A stretch of DNA of 64,000 nucleotides from assembly GCA_018267385.1 (NCBI GenBank), contig JAFDYN010000007.1:124001-188000 (forward strand), in the 5' to 3' direction. Both the position numbers and the translations under genes were made by a program. Positions within the stretch are counted from its first letter, which is position 1, and each line of letters opens with the position of its first letter. The notes below the pieces were generated by a model. That model was not told the origin of the DNA, did not search any database, and saw nothing but the letters and a program-made list of their open reading frames with translations. Below are positions 44,494 to 55,345 of this stretch, one piece after another. The DNA comes from Bacteroidota bacterium. Lineage in GTDB: Bacteria > Bacteroidota > Bacteroidia > Chitinophagales > LD1.

Positions 44494-47115
44494 TTGAGAT
44501 CATTAGCCAGAGTTTTAGTATTAGTCTCCCTTGCAGCGGTGCTGGGTACATTTATTTCTTCATGCCGGTCGGCGAAGGCGGCATATGACGATAAGCACGC
44601 CATCCTGCTGGATACAATGCAGATCACAGTGCCCAGGGAAAATCCATATAGGGCCGCAGCTACTAAGTACTGTGATCTGGTACACACCAGGCTGGATGTG
44701 CGCTTTGACTGGGCGCACCAGTGGCTGTATGGCCAGGAACATATCACGCTGTCACCGCATTTTTATCCGCAGGCCAGTGTCAAGCTCGACGCAAAGAACC
44801 TGGATATCTACAAAGTAGAGCTGGTCGGCGCCAATGGCAATACCAGCCCCCTCAGATACACCTATGATACGATGAAACTGGATATCACGCTGGACAGGGA
44901 GTACAAGGAGGGAGAGAAGTTTACCCTTTTCATAGACTATAAGTCTAAACCTAATGAGCGCCGTATCGGGGGCTCCGATGCGATACAGGAGGACAAGGGG
45001 CTTTACTTTATCAATCCGCTGGGCACAGACTCAGACAAGCCGCAGGAAATATGGACCCAGGGAGAGACAGAGTCAAACTCCTACTGGTTTCCTACTTTGG
45101 ATAAACCTAATTTCAAGTGTACAGATGATATCTATATCACAGTAGACAAAAAGTACACGACGCTGTCAAATGGTGTACTGGCTTCGCAAAAGGATAATGG
45201 AGATGGTACCCGCACCGACTACTGGCATATGGACCTGCCCCACTCGCAGTATCTCGTGATGATGGCCGTGGGAGAGTTTGTAGTCACTAAGGAAAAATGG
45301 CGTGATAAAGAAGTAAACTACTATATCGAGCCTAAGTATGCTCCTTATACCATGAAGATGTTTGGCGAGACACCTGCCATGATGGAGTTTTTTTCTCAGC
45401 GGCTGGGATATGACTACCCCTGGCAGAAATACTCACAGGTGGTAGTGCGCGACTATGTCAGCGGGGCTATGGAGAATACCACAGCTACTCTGCATGGAGA
45501 AAACCTCAACCGTACACCACGCCAGATGCTCGATGAGGACTATCACGATTATATCTCCCATGAGCTGTTTCATCAGTGGTTTGGAGATCTGGTCACCGCC
45601 AAGACGTGGAGCAACACTACACTGCATGAATCCTTTGCTGACTACAGTGAGTACCTGTGGAATGAGCACCGCTATGGCCGTGAATATGCAGACTGGAAAA
45701 ACTACCAGGCTTTTGCCAAGTATATGGCCGATGTGCGCAAAGGCAAAAACTATGATCTGGTCCGCTTTCACTATGATGATAGAGAAGAGGTTTTTGATGC
45801 ACACACCTATGAAAAGGGCGGTCGCATCCTCCATATGCTGCGCTATGCGGTAGGAGACGATGCTTTTTTCAAATCCCTGCAGCTCTATCTCCAGCGCTAT
45901 GCATATAAAAATACAGAGGTACCTGCACTGCGCATGTGTTTTGAAGATGTCACAGGCCGTGATATGAATTGGTTCTTTGATCAGTGGTACTACAATACTG
46001 GGCTACCGGTCCTGGATTTCAAATACAGCTATGCACATGATAGTGTCTATGTCAAGGTCTCTCAGAAACACAGTACGGATAAGCCTCTCACCTATCAGCT
46101 ACCATTCCGTATAGACATGCACTATGATGACATCGTGGTATCAGAGAATGTGACGCTGACAAAGAGAAAACAAACCTTTGCCTTCAAGGCACTGGGCAGA
46201 AAGCCTGACCTGATAGATGCAGACGGAGAGCGAGTACTGCTATGCGAGAAATCTGAGAATAAGAGTATAGCAGAGTATGAATTTCAGTACCGGAAAGGCA
46301 CGCGCTATATGCAGCGGCGCGAGGCTCTCGACTCGCTAAAGGGTGCTCAGAAAAATAATACCGGAGTAGCTGCCCTATATAAGGATGCTCTGAGAGACCA
46401 CTCGGAGAGCATCCGCGCGCTGGCCGTCAGGAATATCCTGGTGACCGAAGCTGACAGAGATGGTATTCTTCCCGCGTTGCAGGCCATGCTGGAGACAGAT
46501 AGCGCCTCTCATGTACGCGCGGCTGTGCTGGACAAGCTGGGCAGAGAGAAAGCGCGCAAATATGAAGCCGCTGTGGAGAAAGCCTTGGGGGATTCGTCTT
46601 ATCTCGTAGCCTCTACGGCGCTCATCACTCTGAATAAGCTGGATTCGCTCAAGGCGCTGCAGGCCATCAGGCTCTTTGCAAAGGAAAAGGTTTTTGACAT
46701 GAAGAATGCAGTGTACACGGTGGTCGCTCTGAGTGGCGACTCCGGGTACAACGGATACTTTGAGAGAAAACTGAAGGAGGACAAGGGCTTCTCCAAAGCT
46801 ATGCTGATGTATCACTATGCTAATTTCCTCTGCCGTATGCAGCCGGCGCTGAGCGCCCGTGGTGTAGTGACGATCAAGGCGGAGCTCCTGGCTGACCAGG
46901 AGAAAAGTAAGCAACTTCTGGGCTTTGGTCTCGGCGCGCTGGAGCGTATCAAAGAAACATACGAGCGTGAAAAGGCTGTCTACGAGCAGGTAGAGAGCAG
47001 CGGCAGCCGCACAAAGGAGAAGTACAAGACCGCGCTCAAAGCAGAGATCAAAGAGATAGATAATGTGATCAAGACTGCTAAGACAGCTATAGAAGAGGTC
47101 AAAGCTGTGGAGTGA
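44494..47115 (+). CDS. M1-family aminopeptidase, lipoprotein
   Basis: 873 residues from a TTG start at 44494, which gives a lipoprotein signal (MRSLARVLVLVSLAAVLGTFISSC). The N-terminal beta domain (about 60-260) precedes the exopeptidase motif GAMENTTATLHGE and the zinc site HELFH (356-360) with the third ligand E379 (HESF), spaced as in gluzincins. The C-terminal part from about 610 has HEAT-like helical repeats. It cleaves N-terminal residues from peptides in the periplasm or at the surface. Its stop TGA forms the palindrome TGATCA with the stop of the convergent PKD gene. Confidence 0.94.
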   Translation: MRSLARVLVLVSLAAVLGTFISSCRSAKAAYDDKHAILLDTMQITVPRENPYRAAATKYCDLVHTRLDVRFDWAHQWLYGQEHITLSPHFYPQASVKLDAKNLDIYKVELVGANGNTSPLRYTYDTMKLDITLDREYKEGEKFTLFIDYKSKPNERRIGGSDAIQEDKGLYFINPLGTDSDKPQEIWTQGETESNSYWFPTLDKPNFKCTDDIYITVDKKYTTLSNGVLASQKDNGDGTRTDYWHMDLPHSQYLVMMAVGEFVVTKEKWRDKEVNYYIEPKYAPYTMKMFGETPAMMEFFSQRLGYDYPWQKYSQVVVRDYVSGAMENTTATLHGENLNRTPRQMLDEDYHDYISHELFHQWFGDLVTAKTWSNTTLHESFADYSEYLWNEHRYGREYADWKNYQAFAKYMADVRKGKNYDLVRFHYDDREEVFDAHTYEKGGRILHMLRYAVGDDAFFKSLQLYLQRYAYKNTEVPALRMCFEDVTGRDMNWFFDQWYYNTGLPVLDFKYSYAHDSVYVKVSQKHSTDKPLTYQLPFRIDMHYDDIVVSENVTLTKRKQTFAFKALGRKPDLIDADGERVLLCEKSENKSIAEYEFQYRKGTRYMQRREALDSLKGAQKNNTGVAALYKDALRDHSESIRALAVRNILVTEADRDGILPALQAMLETDSASHVRAAVLDKLGREKARKYEAAVEKALGDSSYLVASTALITLNKLDSLKALQAIRLFAKEKVFDMKNAVYTVVALSGDSGYNGYFERKLKEDKGFSKAMLMYHYANFLCRMQPALSARGVVTIKAELLADQEKSKQLLGFGLGALERIKETYEREKAVYEQVESSGSRTKEKYKTALKAEIKEIDNVIKTAKTAIEEVKAVE

Positions 47116-50100
47116 TCATCGTAGCAATGTGATGTTGCCTTTCAGCTGCACATTGTCCTTATTGATCAGCGTAGCGTCTACGGTGTAGGTATAAACCTCC
47201 ATAGGCTGCGGTGCGCCGCGATAGATACCATCCCAGCCTTTCTTCGGGTCATTGCCCTGATATACCAGCTGGCCCCATCGGTTATAGATGCGAAAATCCA
47301 TAGCTATGATACCCTTGCCCTCTACAAATACTATATCATTTACACCGTCTCCGTTTGGAGAGAAGGCATTGGGCACGCCTATCAGCGGTATGAAGCGGAT
47401 ATAAAGGCTGTCGCATACACTATCGCGACAGGGGGCACCTTGATTGTACACCTCCAGGCACACTACCTGCCAGTCTATAGTATGGTCGTAGATGTGGGTC
47501 GGATTGGTTTCCAGTGAGCTGTCGCCATCTCCAAAGTGCCAGATCGATGTATTGTAGTGCTGACTGGTATTGATAAAGTCTACCGGCGTCTCAAACAGAT
47601 ACGTATCCATGGCAGTAGTATAAGAGGCTATCGGCTGGGCATAGACAGTGATATTTTGTCGCAAAGTATCGTACACATCACAGGTGCTCGTATCTATGAT
47701 AGAGAGTTGTACAGTATAGTTGCCATCTGAGCCATAGAGATGTGCAGGTGAGTAGACTGCAGATCCCTGCCCATCACCAAACTGCCACTGGTATGTGGCG
47801 GACGGATTGCTCTGATTCACAAAACTTTCTGTCTGCCCCAGGCAGATATCGCCGAGTGTGAAGTGCAGCACCACATTAGGTTTCAGCGTGACGGTACGGT
47901 ACATAGAGTCGCGCGGATGGCAGCGGGTGGTATCTACGGCCAGCAGCTTGATGGTATAGGTGCCCGGAGTGTAATAATGCTGGGAAGGATTGCCAAGGGT
48001 AGAGCTATTGCCATTGCCAAAGGTCCAGTAATACTGAGTAGCGTTTACACTGTTATTGACCAGCTGGATGGATAGGTCAGAGTCGCAGTCATTCAGTACC
48101 TGTACGTCAAAGCGGGCATGCACCGAGTCATCTATCACTACGATCGTAGCATAGTTGGAGTCTATATTCACGCACGCATTGGAATCTATAGACACACATA
48201 ACACCTGGTAGCTGCCTACCGGTGAGAATGTATGCTGCACCGGTGAGCCTATAGCCGTATCTCCATCGGGGAAGAACCAGTAGTAATGTGTAGTAAACAG
48301 TGGTGATACACCATACATAGTAGCGGTGAAAGGCACGCAGCCTATGGTATCTGGTACCGATACCGATGTCTGCAGCGGACTCAGGCTGATGATCACCCGC
48401 GCCGTATCGTAGGGGTGGCATATTTTAGTACTGTCGTATAATATGTGCGTGATCGTATCAAAGGTGCTGCCCCGATAGGTGTGCGAAACCGTAGCGGCTG
48501 TAGAGGTATAGCCATCGCCAAAGTCCCACTTTTGCCATGTGGCACCTACATAGCTGGAGTGTACCGTCACGTCTACGGAGTCACAATTATAGAAGTGCCT
48601 GCTCACACTGAATCCTGCATCGGCTGAGGAGTCTATGGCTATCACGTGCATCACCAGGGTGTCTGTCTTATTGCAGGTAGTAGAGTCATAGAGGGTCACT
48701 CGCACGGTATAGTGGCCTCCCTGTGTGTAGGTATATACAGGGTTAGGCAGGGAAGAAGTATCCCCGTTACCCAAATCCCAGTGATAGCTACCCGCAGATG
48801 GTGTCGTATTGCCAAAGTGTACAGTGAGAGGGATGCAGCCCACAGTATCAGTCGGACTCAGCGTGAGCCGCACAATAGGTGGGGTGATCACCTTCCTCTG
48901 GTAGGTGGCCTGGAGGTTACACTTGGTAGTATCTGTCACAGTGAGTGTCACAGTATATGATCCCGGCGCCGCGTAGGTATGTGTAGCGGTGGGGCTGGCT
49001 ATAGAGGTAGTACCGTCACCAAAATTCCACAGATAGTGGGTGGTAGGATAGTTAGTAGTAGTGAGGGTCACATTCCTGTTGTAGCAGTCTACAAAGACAC
49101 TATCACCAAAGAATGCGGAAAGGCTGTCATCTCGCACCCATACATCTATATAGGCTGTGTCTGCGGAGTTGCATTGTGCAGAGTCTGTACCTATCAGCGA
49201 TACAAAGTAGTGCCCGGTATCCGTATAGGTGTGTACGGGGTAAGGCTGTACCGAGCTACTGCCATCGCCAAAGTTCCAGTACAGGTGCTGCACGTTGCTG
49301 GTCTGTGATTGAAACTGTACGGTGAGGGGCACGCAGCCTGTGGCGCGCGGAGAGGCATTTACATCTACGTACGCTCCCGAGTAGTTCATCTCAAATTTCA
49401 GCGCTGAGTAGTTGCAGTTATAGCTATTGTTGTTGGTCGACCACGCTCCCGGTGTAGCCGGGAAAAAACTATTGCCGCCGCAGCCGGAGCAGACGGCAGA
49501 GTAGATCGTACCGTTTTTATCAAAGCGGCAGGTGCCTCCGTCCACATGCTCTCCTACCTGCGCCCTGCCTCCGTAGAAAGTACCATATAGTATGCTCGAT
49601 AACCCACTGGATAAAACAATGAAGTACATATCACTCCCGTCCGTACTGGTTTGTACAGCATTGGATGTGGTGGGTAGGCCTGTTGTATTGCCGGTAGCCG
49701 GGTTATAAAACTGGTTATTGACATTGCCCCCCCAGCCTGCTACGTACACATTGTTGCAATTATCTACGAGAAACGCTGTTGGCGAGATATTGACATAGCC
49801 GCCACCGGTACCGAATGTCGTAGACCTTATGGACGTTGTCAGATTGTTATTCAGTACTTGTATGAATTGACTCGCCCCAGCGTGAGAATATGCTGCATTG
49901 CTGACCGGATAGGTGCCTAGTGTCTGGCCTACGATGTAAACCTGATTTTGGCCGTCTATCTCAGCAAAGAAGCACTGGTCATGATCACTGGTACCGAGAT
50001 AGGTAGACGCCATGAGAGAAGCGCCATTATTGCTGATCTTGCATACATAGCCGTCACAGTCACCGCCCTGGTAGCCCGTGTGCAGCGCGCCCGACGTGGT

Positions 50101-51624
50101 GCGAAAGTTACTGCTGGCAGTAGGGCCGGTCACGATCAGGTTATTGCTGTGGTCCAGTTTTACAGAGTAGGCAGCATCTTGTGCCGACCCACCCAGATAG
50201 GAGCACCACAGCATAGAGGTCAGGTTACTGTTCATTTTAAATACACAACCATCCAGCGCTCCACCCGCATTAGGCTGAAATACCCCATTGGTCACAGGGA
50301 AGTTAGACGAGTGGGTGGACGAGGCTACGTATACATTGGACAGGCTGTCCAGTATGATCTCTCCCCGCACCTCATCACCATAGTTATAGGTAAAGAACTC
50401 CTCCAGGTTACGCCCGTCATCCTCAGATCCGCCCACATATGTAGATCCGAGCAGGGCTGTGCCGGTGGCGTTCATCTTGGTCACGATGATGTCTACATGA
50501 CCGTTATGGCTGCGGTCAAAAGCGCCCGATGTAGTAGGATAATCGGTAGAAAGCGTCGAGCCCATGATGTAGAGCTCATTGTTCTGGTTTACGATCAGGG
50601 AGTGTGGCCAGTCCCAGCCATTGCCACCGAGGTAGGTAGAGTAGAGCAGGTGAGCCCCGGTAGAGTCAAATTTTGAGATCGCTATATCACAGGTATCTCC
50701 ATTGTAGGTACTGCCGGAGTAGCTGGTCTGAAAGGCACCCGCAGTAGTAGGGTAGGTGCCGGGCCCGGACTGTGTGTAGACGTAGTCGCCATACTCAAAT
50801 ACAATGCCCCCGGCATAGAAGCTACCCTGATTATCATAGGCGGCAGTAAATCCCCAGTTGTCTGCAGTAGCTCCGGTATACGATGCAAAAATGAGTGTGG
50901 GATCTATGACCAGTTCGCGCGTGTGGTCATATCCATGCGGCAGGTCAAAGGTCACCAGGTGCGTCAGGGCATCCAGCCTGTAGCGGCACCTGACCATATT
51001 GGTCTTATCTCCATCCTGCTGGTAGGTCACGGGCGCCAGCTCTGTAAAGGCTCCCACAGTTGTTTTATATGTCAGGTCCCCGCCTTTGAGCGCCATATCG
51101 TCTGCTCCCTCATAGCGCAGCCGGATAGCCGAGGCATCAGCTCCGGGATGCACGCGAAACTGGTACTTCAGATGGTCGCCGTCTCCCATCACCTCCGCGT
51201 CTATACCGGGGTAGAGATCGTGATAGACCACCCTGCCATACATCCTGACCTCTGATGCCCACCGCGTGGGGTCATTGCCCAGGTAGTAGTTGCGGTAAAA
51301 TTCTTTTTTCGCCTCCGGCAAAACAGCTGCGTGCATGTTAGCCCCTTCAAATGTTATCCGCATCAGATGGGCATGTACAGGTGCAGTACTTTTGTGTCCA
51401 TGCTCATGTACGGCATCATTCAGATAGAATGTAAGCTTATCCTGCTCCAGGATCAGTTTGCCGTTTTTCAGGTCTCCCATGTACTTTACCCATGGAGCCC
51501 ATTGATTTTTATTTTCAGCAAAAGTCAGGTCAGATGGTTGGGACCGGGGTATCGTGCTAGCCGCATGCACCTGTGGTAGCAGAGCGGCCAGTAGTAGTAG
51601 AAATATAGTCCCTTTGTATTTCAT
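47116..51624 (-). CDS. Giant surface protein: DUF7948-like N-domain, SBBP repeats, 8 PKD domains, CHU_C tail
   Basis: 1502 residues with signal peptide MKYKGTIFLLLLAALLPQVHA. The first ~240 residues resemble the DUF7948 domain preceding SBBP repeats. Several SBBP-type propeller units follow (LLYSTYLGGNGWDWPHSLIVN, STYVGGSEDD, WCSYLGGSAQDAAYSV; about 250-720). Eight PKD domains (about 750-1410) each carry a WxFGDG-type centre, most with a Cys pair. The last 91 residues (1412-1502, VPNAFSPNGDGVND ... KGWDGIYRG) are the gliding-motility-associated C-terminal (type B) domain that sends proteins out by T9SS. Likely a surface adhesin or gliding-related protein. Confidence 0.9.
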   Translation of the reverse strand: MKYKGTIFLLLLAALLPQVHAASTIPRSQPSDLTFAENKNQWAPWVKYMGDLKNGKLILEQDKLTFYLNDAVHEHGHKSTAPVHAHLMRITFEGANMHAAVLPEAKKEFYRNYYLGNDPTRWASEVRMYGRVVYHDLYPGIDAEVMGDGDHLKYQFRVHPGADASAIRLRYEGADDMALKGGDLTYKTTVGAFTELAPVTYQQDGDKTNMVRCRYRLDALTHLVTFDLPHGYDHTRELVIDPTLIFASYTGATADNWGFTAAYDNQGSFYAGGIVFEYGDYVYTQSGPGTYPTTAGAFQTSYSGSTYNGDTCDIAISKFDSTGAHLLYSTYLGGNGWDWPHSLIVNQNNELYIMGSTLSTDYPTTSGAFDRSHNGHVDIIVTKMNATGTALLGSTYVGGSEDDGRNLEEFFTYNYGDEVRGEIILDSLSNVYVASSTHSSNFPVTNGVFQPNAGGALDGCVFKMNSNLTSMLWCSYLGGSAQDAAYSVKLDHSNNLIVTGPTASSNFRTTSGALHTGYQGGDCDGYVCKISNNGASLMASTYLGTSDHDQCFFAEIDGQNQVYIVGQTLGTYPVSNAAYSHAGASQFIQVLNNNLTTSIRSTTFGTGGGYVNISPTAFLVDNCNNVYVAGWGGNVNNQFYNPATGNTTGLPTTSNAVQTSTDGSDMYFIVLSSGLSSILYGTFYGGRAQVGEHVDGGTCRFDKNGTIYSAVCSGCGGNSFFPATPGAWSTNNNSYNCNYSALKFEMNYSGAYVDVNASPRATGCVPLTVQFQSQTSNVQHLYWNFGDGSSSVQPYPVHTYTDTGHYFVSLIGTDSAQCNSADTAYIDVWVRDDSLSAFFGDSVFVDCYNRNVTLTTTNYPTTHYLWNFGDGTTSIASPTATHTYAAPGSYTVTLTVTDTTKCNLQATYQRKVITPPIVRLTLSPTDTVGCIPLTVHFGNTTPSAGSYHWDLGNGDTSSLPNPVYTYTQGGHYTVRVTLYDSTTCNKTDTLVMHVIAIDSSADAGFSVSRHFYNCDSVDVTVHSSYVGATWQKWDFGDGYTSTAATVSHTYRGSTFDTITHILYDSTKICHPYDTARVIISLSPLQTSVSVPDTIGCVPFTATMYGVSPLFTTHYYWFFPDGDTAIGSPVQHTFSPVGSYQVLCVSIDSNACVNIDSNYATIVVIDDSVHARFDVQVLNDCDSDLSIQLVNNSVNATQYYWTFGNGNSSTLGNPSQHYYTPGTYTIKLLAVDTTRCHPRDSMYRTVTLKPNVVLHFTLGDICLGQTESFVNQSNPSATYQWQFGDGQGSAVYSPAHLYGSDGNYTVQLSIIDTSTCDVYDTLRQNITVYAQPIASYTTAMDTYLFETPVDFINTSQHYNTSIWHFGDGDSSLETNPTHIYDHTIDWQVVCLEVYNQGAPCRDSVCDSLYIRFIPLIGVPNAFSPNGDGVNDIVFVEGKGIIAMDFRIYNRWGQLVYQGNDPKKGWDGIYRGAPQPMEVYTYTVDATLINKDNVQLKGNITLLR

Positions 51625-51922
51625 GAATGGCTGTTCAAAGCCGGTTAAAATTACGTAAACGATGCCAACAGTTTACTATAGACGATAAAGAGAGGTGAAA
51701 AGACACGAAATTTTACAATAAACGGACATAAACCTATCATGTATCTAGTCAGCTCTATCGGGCCTCCCAGTGAAGCTGTTCAATTATTGATACAACTCTG
51801 AGATCAGTAGACGCATAGCTGTTCATAAAAACAATCGCCCCTTAAGACTAACATAACGGACCTTGTGGCATGTTAATATATATTCGCCTTTGCATATTTA
51901 GATAAACCCATAATCTGTCTGC

Positions 51923-54900
51923 ATGAAAAAACTTAGACTTCTCACCACAGCTGTACTCATTATTCTGGCTACGGGGCTATTCGCTCAGTCGTCAGTGCCG
52001 CTGGGTATCAGCTACCAGGCCGTGGTGCGCAATGCGCAGGGATCGGTCGTATCAAACACTGCGGTGTCTGTACGCTTTTCCATCCACGATGTCTCACCTA
52101 CCGGAAACATTATTTTTCAGGAAACCCACCAGGTCACTACTAATCAGTTTGGCCTTGTCAATGCTGTGATAGGCAGTGGTAATGCGAGTGGTATTTCCAA
52201 CCTGGCCGACGTGAGCTGGGGAGTAGGCGACAAATACCTGCAGGTAGAAGTAGACGTAGCTGGTGGTACCAACTATGTAGATATGGGTACCTCCCGTATG
52301 ATGAGCGTTCCTTACGCATTATTTGCAGCTAGCGGTATAGGTGCCACAGGCGCTACCGGTGCTACCGGTGCCGTGGGCGTTACCGGTGTTACTGGCCCTG
52401 TGGGTGCTACCGGTGCAACAGGCGCTGTGGGTGCTGCAGGTGCCGATGGCGCTACCGGTGCTACGGGTCCTGCCGGTGTAGCTGGCCCTACGGGCGCAGC
52501 TGGGGCTGATGGCGCTACCGGTGCCGCAGGCGCAGTAGGTGCTACAGGCGCCACTGGCGCAGATGGCGCTACAGGTGCAGCTGGTCCTACCGGCCCTACG
52601 GGCGCAGACGGTGCTACAGGTACAGCCGGATCAGATGGTCTGACAGGCCCTACCGGTGCAGATGGGGCGCAAGGCCCGACCGGCCCTACTGGTGCCAATG
52701 GAGCTAATGGTACTAATGGTATAAATGGTGCTACGGGTGCTACTGGTCCTGCCGGTGCAGATGGTATCAATGGCACAAACGGTGCTACGGGTGCCACAGG
52801 TGCTACCGGCGCTGCGGGAGCTAACGGTGCCACAGGCGCCACTGGTCCTGCCGGTGCAGACGGTATCAATGGCCTGAACGGTGTCACAGGTCCTACTGGT
52901 CCTGCAGGCTCTGTAGGCTGGCCTGGTGCTACTGGTCCTGATGGTGCTACCGGCCCTACTGGCCCGGCAGGTGCTGATGGCGCAGTAGGTCCCCAAGGCC
53001 CCGCTGGTGCTGACGGTGTAGACGGCGCAGTAGGTCCACAAGGCCCTCAAGGTCCGCAAGGTCCTGCAGGAGCTGATGGCGTAGACGGTGCTGTAGGTCC
53101 ACAAGGTCCTCAAGGCCCGGCTGGTGCTGACGGCGTAGATGGCGCAGTTGGTCCTCAGGGTCCTCAAGGCCCTGCAGGTGCTGACGGCGTAGACGGTGCT
53201 GTAGGTCCTCAGGGTCCTCAAGGTCCGGCAGGTGCTGACGGTATAGATGGCGTAGACGGTGCAGTCGGTCCTCAGGGTCCTCAAGGTCCGGCAGGTGCTG
53301 ACGGTATAGATGGTGTAGACGGTGCTGTAGGCCCGCAAGGTCCTCAAGGCCCGGCAGGTGCAGACGGCGTAGACGGTGCAGTTGGTCCTCAGGGTCCTCA
53401 GGGCCCACAAGGTCCTGCCGGTGCTGACGGTATAGATGGCGTAGACGGTGCAGTTGGCCCACAGGGTCCACAAGGCCCTGCAGGTGCTGACGGCGTAGAT
53501 GGCGCAGTAGGCCCGCAAGGTCCTCAAGGTCCGGCTGGTGCTGACGGTATAGACGGCGTAGACGGTGCAGTTGGTCCTCAGGGTCCGCAAGGCCCGGCAG
53601 GTGCTGATGGTGTAGACGGCGCAGTAGGTCCGCAAGGTCCTCAAGGCCCGGCAGGTGCTGATGGTGTAGATGGCGCAGTAGGTCCACAGGGTCCTCAGGG
53701 CCCACAAGGTCCGGCAGGTGCTGACGGTATAGATGGCGTAGACGGTGCAGTTGGCCCACAGGGTCCACAAGGCCCGGCAGGTGCTGACGGCGTAGATGGC
53801 GCAGTAGGCCCGCAAGGTCCTCAAGGTCCGGCTGGTGCTGACGGTATAGACGGCGTAGACGGTGCAGTAGGTCCACAAGGCCCGCAAGGTCCTCAAGGCC
53901 CGGCAGGTGCAGACGGCGTAGACGGTGCAGTTGGTCCACAAGGCCCGCAAGGTCCTCAAGGCCCGGCAGGTGCAGACGGCGTAGACGGCGCAGTAGGTCC
54001 ACAAGGCCCTCAAGGTCCTGCTGGTGCTGACGGCGTAGATGGCGCAGTAGGCCCTCAAGGTCCACAAGGTCCGGCCGGTGCTGACGGTATAGATGGCGTA
54101 GACGGTGCAGTAGGTCCACAAGGCCCTCAAGGTCCACAAGGTCCGGCAGGTGCTGACGGCGTAGATGGTGCAGTAGGTCCTCAGGGTCCTCAAGGTCCTG
54201 CGGGTGCTGACGGCGTAGACGGCGCAGTGGGTCCACAAGGTCCTCAAGGTCCTGCTGGTGCTGATGGTATAGACGGTGTAGACGGCGCAGTAGGTCCTCA
54301 GGGTCCTCAAGGTCCGGCTGGTGCAGACGGTACTAACGGAGCTACCGGTCCTACAGGCCCTACAGGCAGTGTCACAGGTACCGCTAATGCTATTGGCCGT
54401 TTCGATGGCAGCGGCAATCTGGGAAGCAGTGCAGTGATTTCTGACGACGGCACGGACGCGACAATCTCTGGTGGACTGACTGGTACTACTTCTGGTACTG
54501 TAGCAGCGCGCTTTACAGCTACCGGTGTAGCATCGGCTACTTATGGAGTGGATGGATACGGTCAAGGCTCCGGCAGCTTTGTGAATTATGGTGTCAGTGG
54601 TACAGCCAGCGGCGGATTCATCAACTATGGTACTTTTGGATATGCTAATGGTAGCGGAACTAACTACGGTGTGTATGGCAATGCAAGTGGCGGCGGTACT
54701 AATTATGCTGGTTACTTTAACGGTGACGTGACAGTGACAGGTACATTTACCAATCCATCAGATCAAAAGCTGAAGAGAGATGTACAGCCTATGTCAAATG
54801 CACTGGCTAGCCTCAGGATGCTCCGTGCGGTGCAGTACTACTATCGTACTGATCTGAGCAATATGAAACTCGCATCAGGTCTGCAGTATGGATTCATAGC

Positions 54901-55141
54901 ACAGGAGCTGGAGAGGATATATCCTACACTCGTGAGGGAGCAGGTCAATCCGGGAGGCATAGACCCTATCACCAAGAAGCAGTATCAGGCTATCACTTAC
55001 AAGTCTGTAAACTATACAGGCCTGATACCTGTAGTAGTGAGCGCTGTACAAGATCAGCAGAATCAGATAGACGCACAGCAAAAGCAGATACAAGACCTGC
55101 AAAAGCAGATCGAAGAACTCAAAGCGCTGCTTAAAAAATAA
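51923..55141 (+). CDS. Collagen-like protein with S74 intramolecular chaperone tail
   Basis: 1072 residues. Signal peptide [22 protein letters not shown]; an N-terminal domain (about 23-137; [27 protein letters not shown]) shared with the next gene; uninterrupted Gly-x-y triplets from about 138 to 816. The first half is Thr/Ala-rich (GAT, GPT), the second a run of about 23 near-identical 18-24 residue units ([18 protein letters not shown]). Glycine-rich head repeats (about 850-935) lead to a Peptidase_S74 domain (about 940-1030) with S946 in [10 protein letters not shown] and a C-terminal coiled coil ([12 protein letters not shown]). Such chaperones trimerise fibres and then cut themselves off. 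No T9SS tail. Confidence 0.9.
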   Translation: MKKLRLLTTAVLIILATGLFAQSSVPLGISYQAVVRNAQGSVVSNTAVSVRFSIHDVSPTGNIIFQETHQVTTNQFGLVNAVIGSGNASGISNLADVSWGVGDKYLQVEVDVAGGTNYVDMGTSRMMSVPYALFAASGIGATGATGATGAVGVTGVTGPVGATGATGAVGAAGADGATGATGPAGVAGPTGAAGADGATGAAGAVGATGATGADGATGAAGPTGPTGADGATGTAGSDGLTGPTGADGAQGPTGPTGANGANGTNGINGATGATGPAGADGINGTNGATGATGATGAAGANGATGATGPAGADGINGLNGVTGPTGPAGSVGWPGATGPDGATGPTGPAGADGAVGPQGPAGADGVDGAVGPQGPQGPQGPAGADGVDGAVGPQGPQGPAGADGVDGAVGPQGPQGPAGADGVDGAVGPQGPQGPAGADGIDGVDGAVGPQGPQGPAGADGIDGVDGAVGPQGPQGPAGADGVDGAVGPQGPQGPQGPAGADGIDGVDGAVGPQGPQGPAGADGVDGAVGPQGPQGPAGADGIDGVDGAVGPQGPQGPAGADGVDGAVGPQGPQGPAGADGVDGAVGPQGPQGPQGPAGADGIDGVDGAVGPQGPQGPAGADGVDGAVGPQGPQGPAGADGIDGVDGAVGPQGPQGPQGPAGADGVDGAVGPQGPQGPQGPAGADGVDGAVGPQGPQGPAGADGVDGAVGPQGPQGPAGADGIDGVDGAVGPQGPQGPQGPAGADGVDGAVGPQGPQGPAGADGVDGAVGPQGPQGPAGADGIDGVDGAVGPQGPQGPAGADGTNGATGPTGPTGSVTGTANAIGRFDGSGNLGSSAVISDDGTDATISGGLTGTTSGTVAARFTATGVASATYGVDGYGQGSGSFVNYGVSGTASGGFINYGTFGYANGSGTNYGVYGNASGGGTNYAGYFNGDVTVTGTFTNPSDQKLKRDVQPMSNALASLRMLRAVQYYYRTDLSNMKLASGLQYGFIAQELERIYPTLVREQVNPGGIDPITKKQYQAITYKSVNYTGLIPVVVSAVQDQQNQIDAQQKQIQDLQKQIEELKALLKK
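52977..54341 (+). repeat. Tandem coding repeats of collagen-like gene 1
   Basis: About 23 in-frame units of 54, 63 or 72 nt encoding AVGPQGP(QGP)AGADG(IDG)VDG. Units differ by whole triplet-of-codons steps and scattered third-position changes. The units make long false open frames on the opposite strand. Confidence 0.85.
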
Positions 55142-55171
55142 ACAAGCTGATATTCACAGATAAATGATCTT

Positions 55172-55206
55172 AAAGCCCCGTCTTTTTAGATGGGGCTTTT
55201 TTTGTC
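55172..55206 (+). terminator. Intrinsic terminator between the collagen-like genes
   Basis: Stem AAAGCCCC(GTC) at 55172-55182 and GGGGCTTT at 55192-55199 followed by TTTTTTT, 31 bp after the stop of the first gene. Confidence 0.85.
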
Positions 55207-55345
55207 ATATCACGCGGACACAGACAGCTTTACAAAAGTTTGTTGTATCAAGGCATTTACCAGGCGAAAGATTTTACCGAAAAAGCAGTAATGCCTTTTT
55301 CGCAATGTGTATCTTCACTGCACTTTTCAACTCAAATTTTCCTAC

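Noticed and set aside
49948-50676. 242-codon open frame opposite the PKD protein gene
   Set aside because: Coding shadow of the 1502-codon gene with clear repeats.
52977-54341. Periodic repeats that could suggest a CRISPR array
   Set aside because: Units are in frame with a collagen-like gene, of variable length 54-72 nt, without distinct unique spacers and without cas genes.
52631-54565. Very long open frames opposite the collagen-like repeats (also 52956-54236, 55928-56725, 56792-57547)
   Set aside because: They follow from the repetitive Gly-x-y codons; their translations are monotone and lack any domain, start context or promoter.
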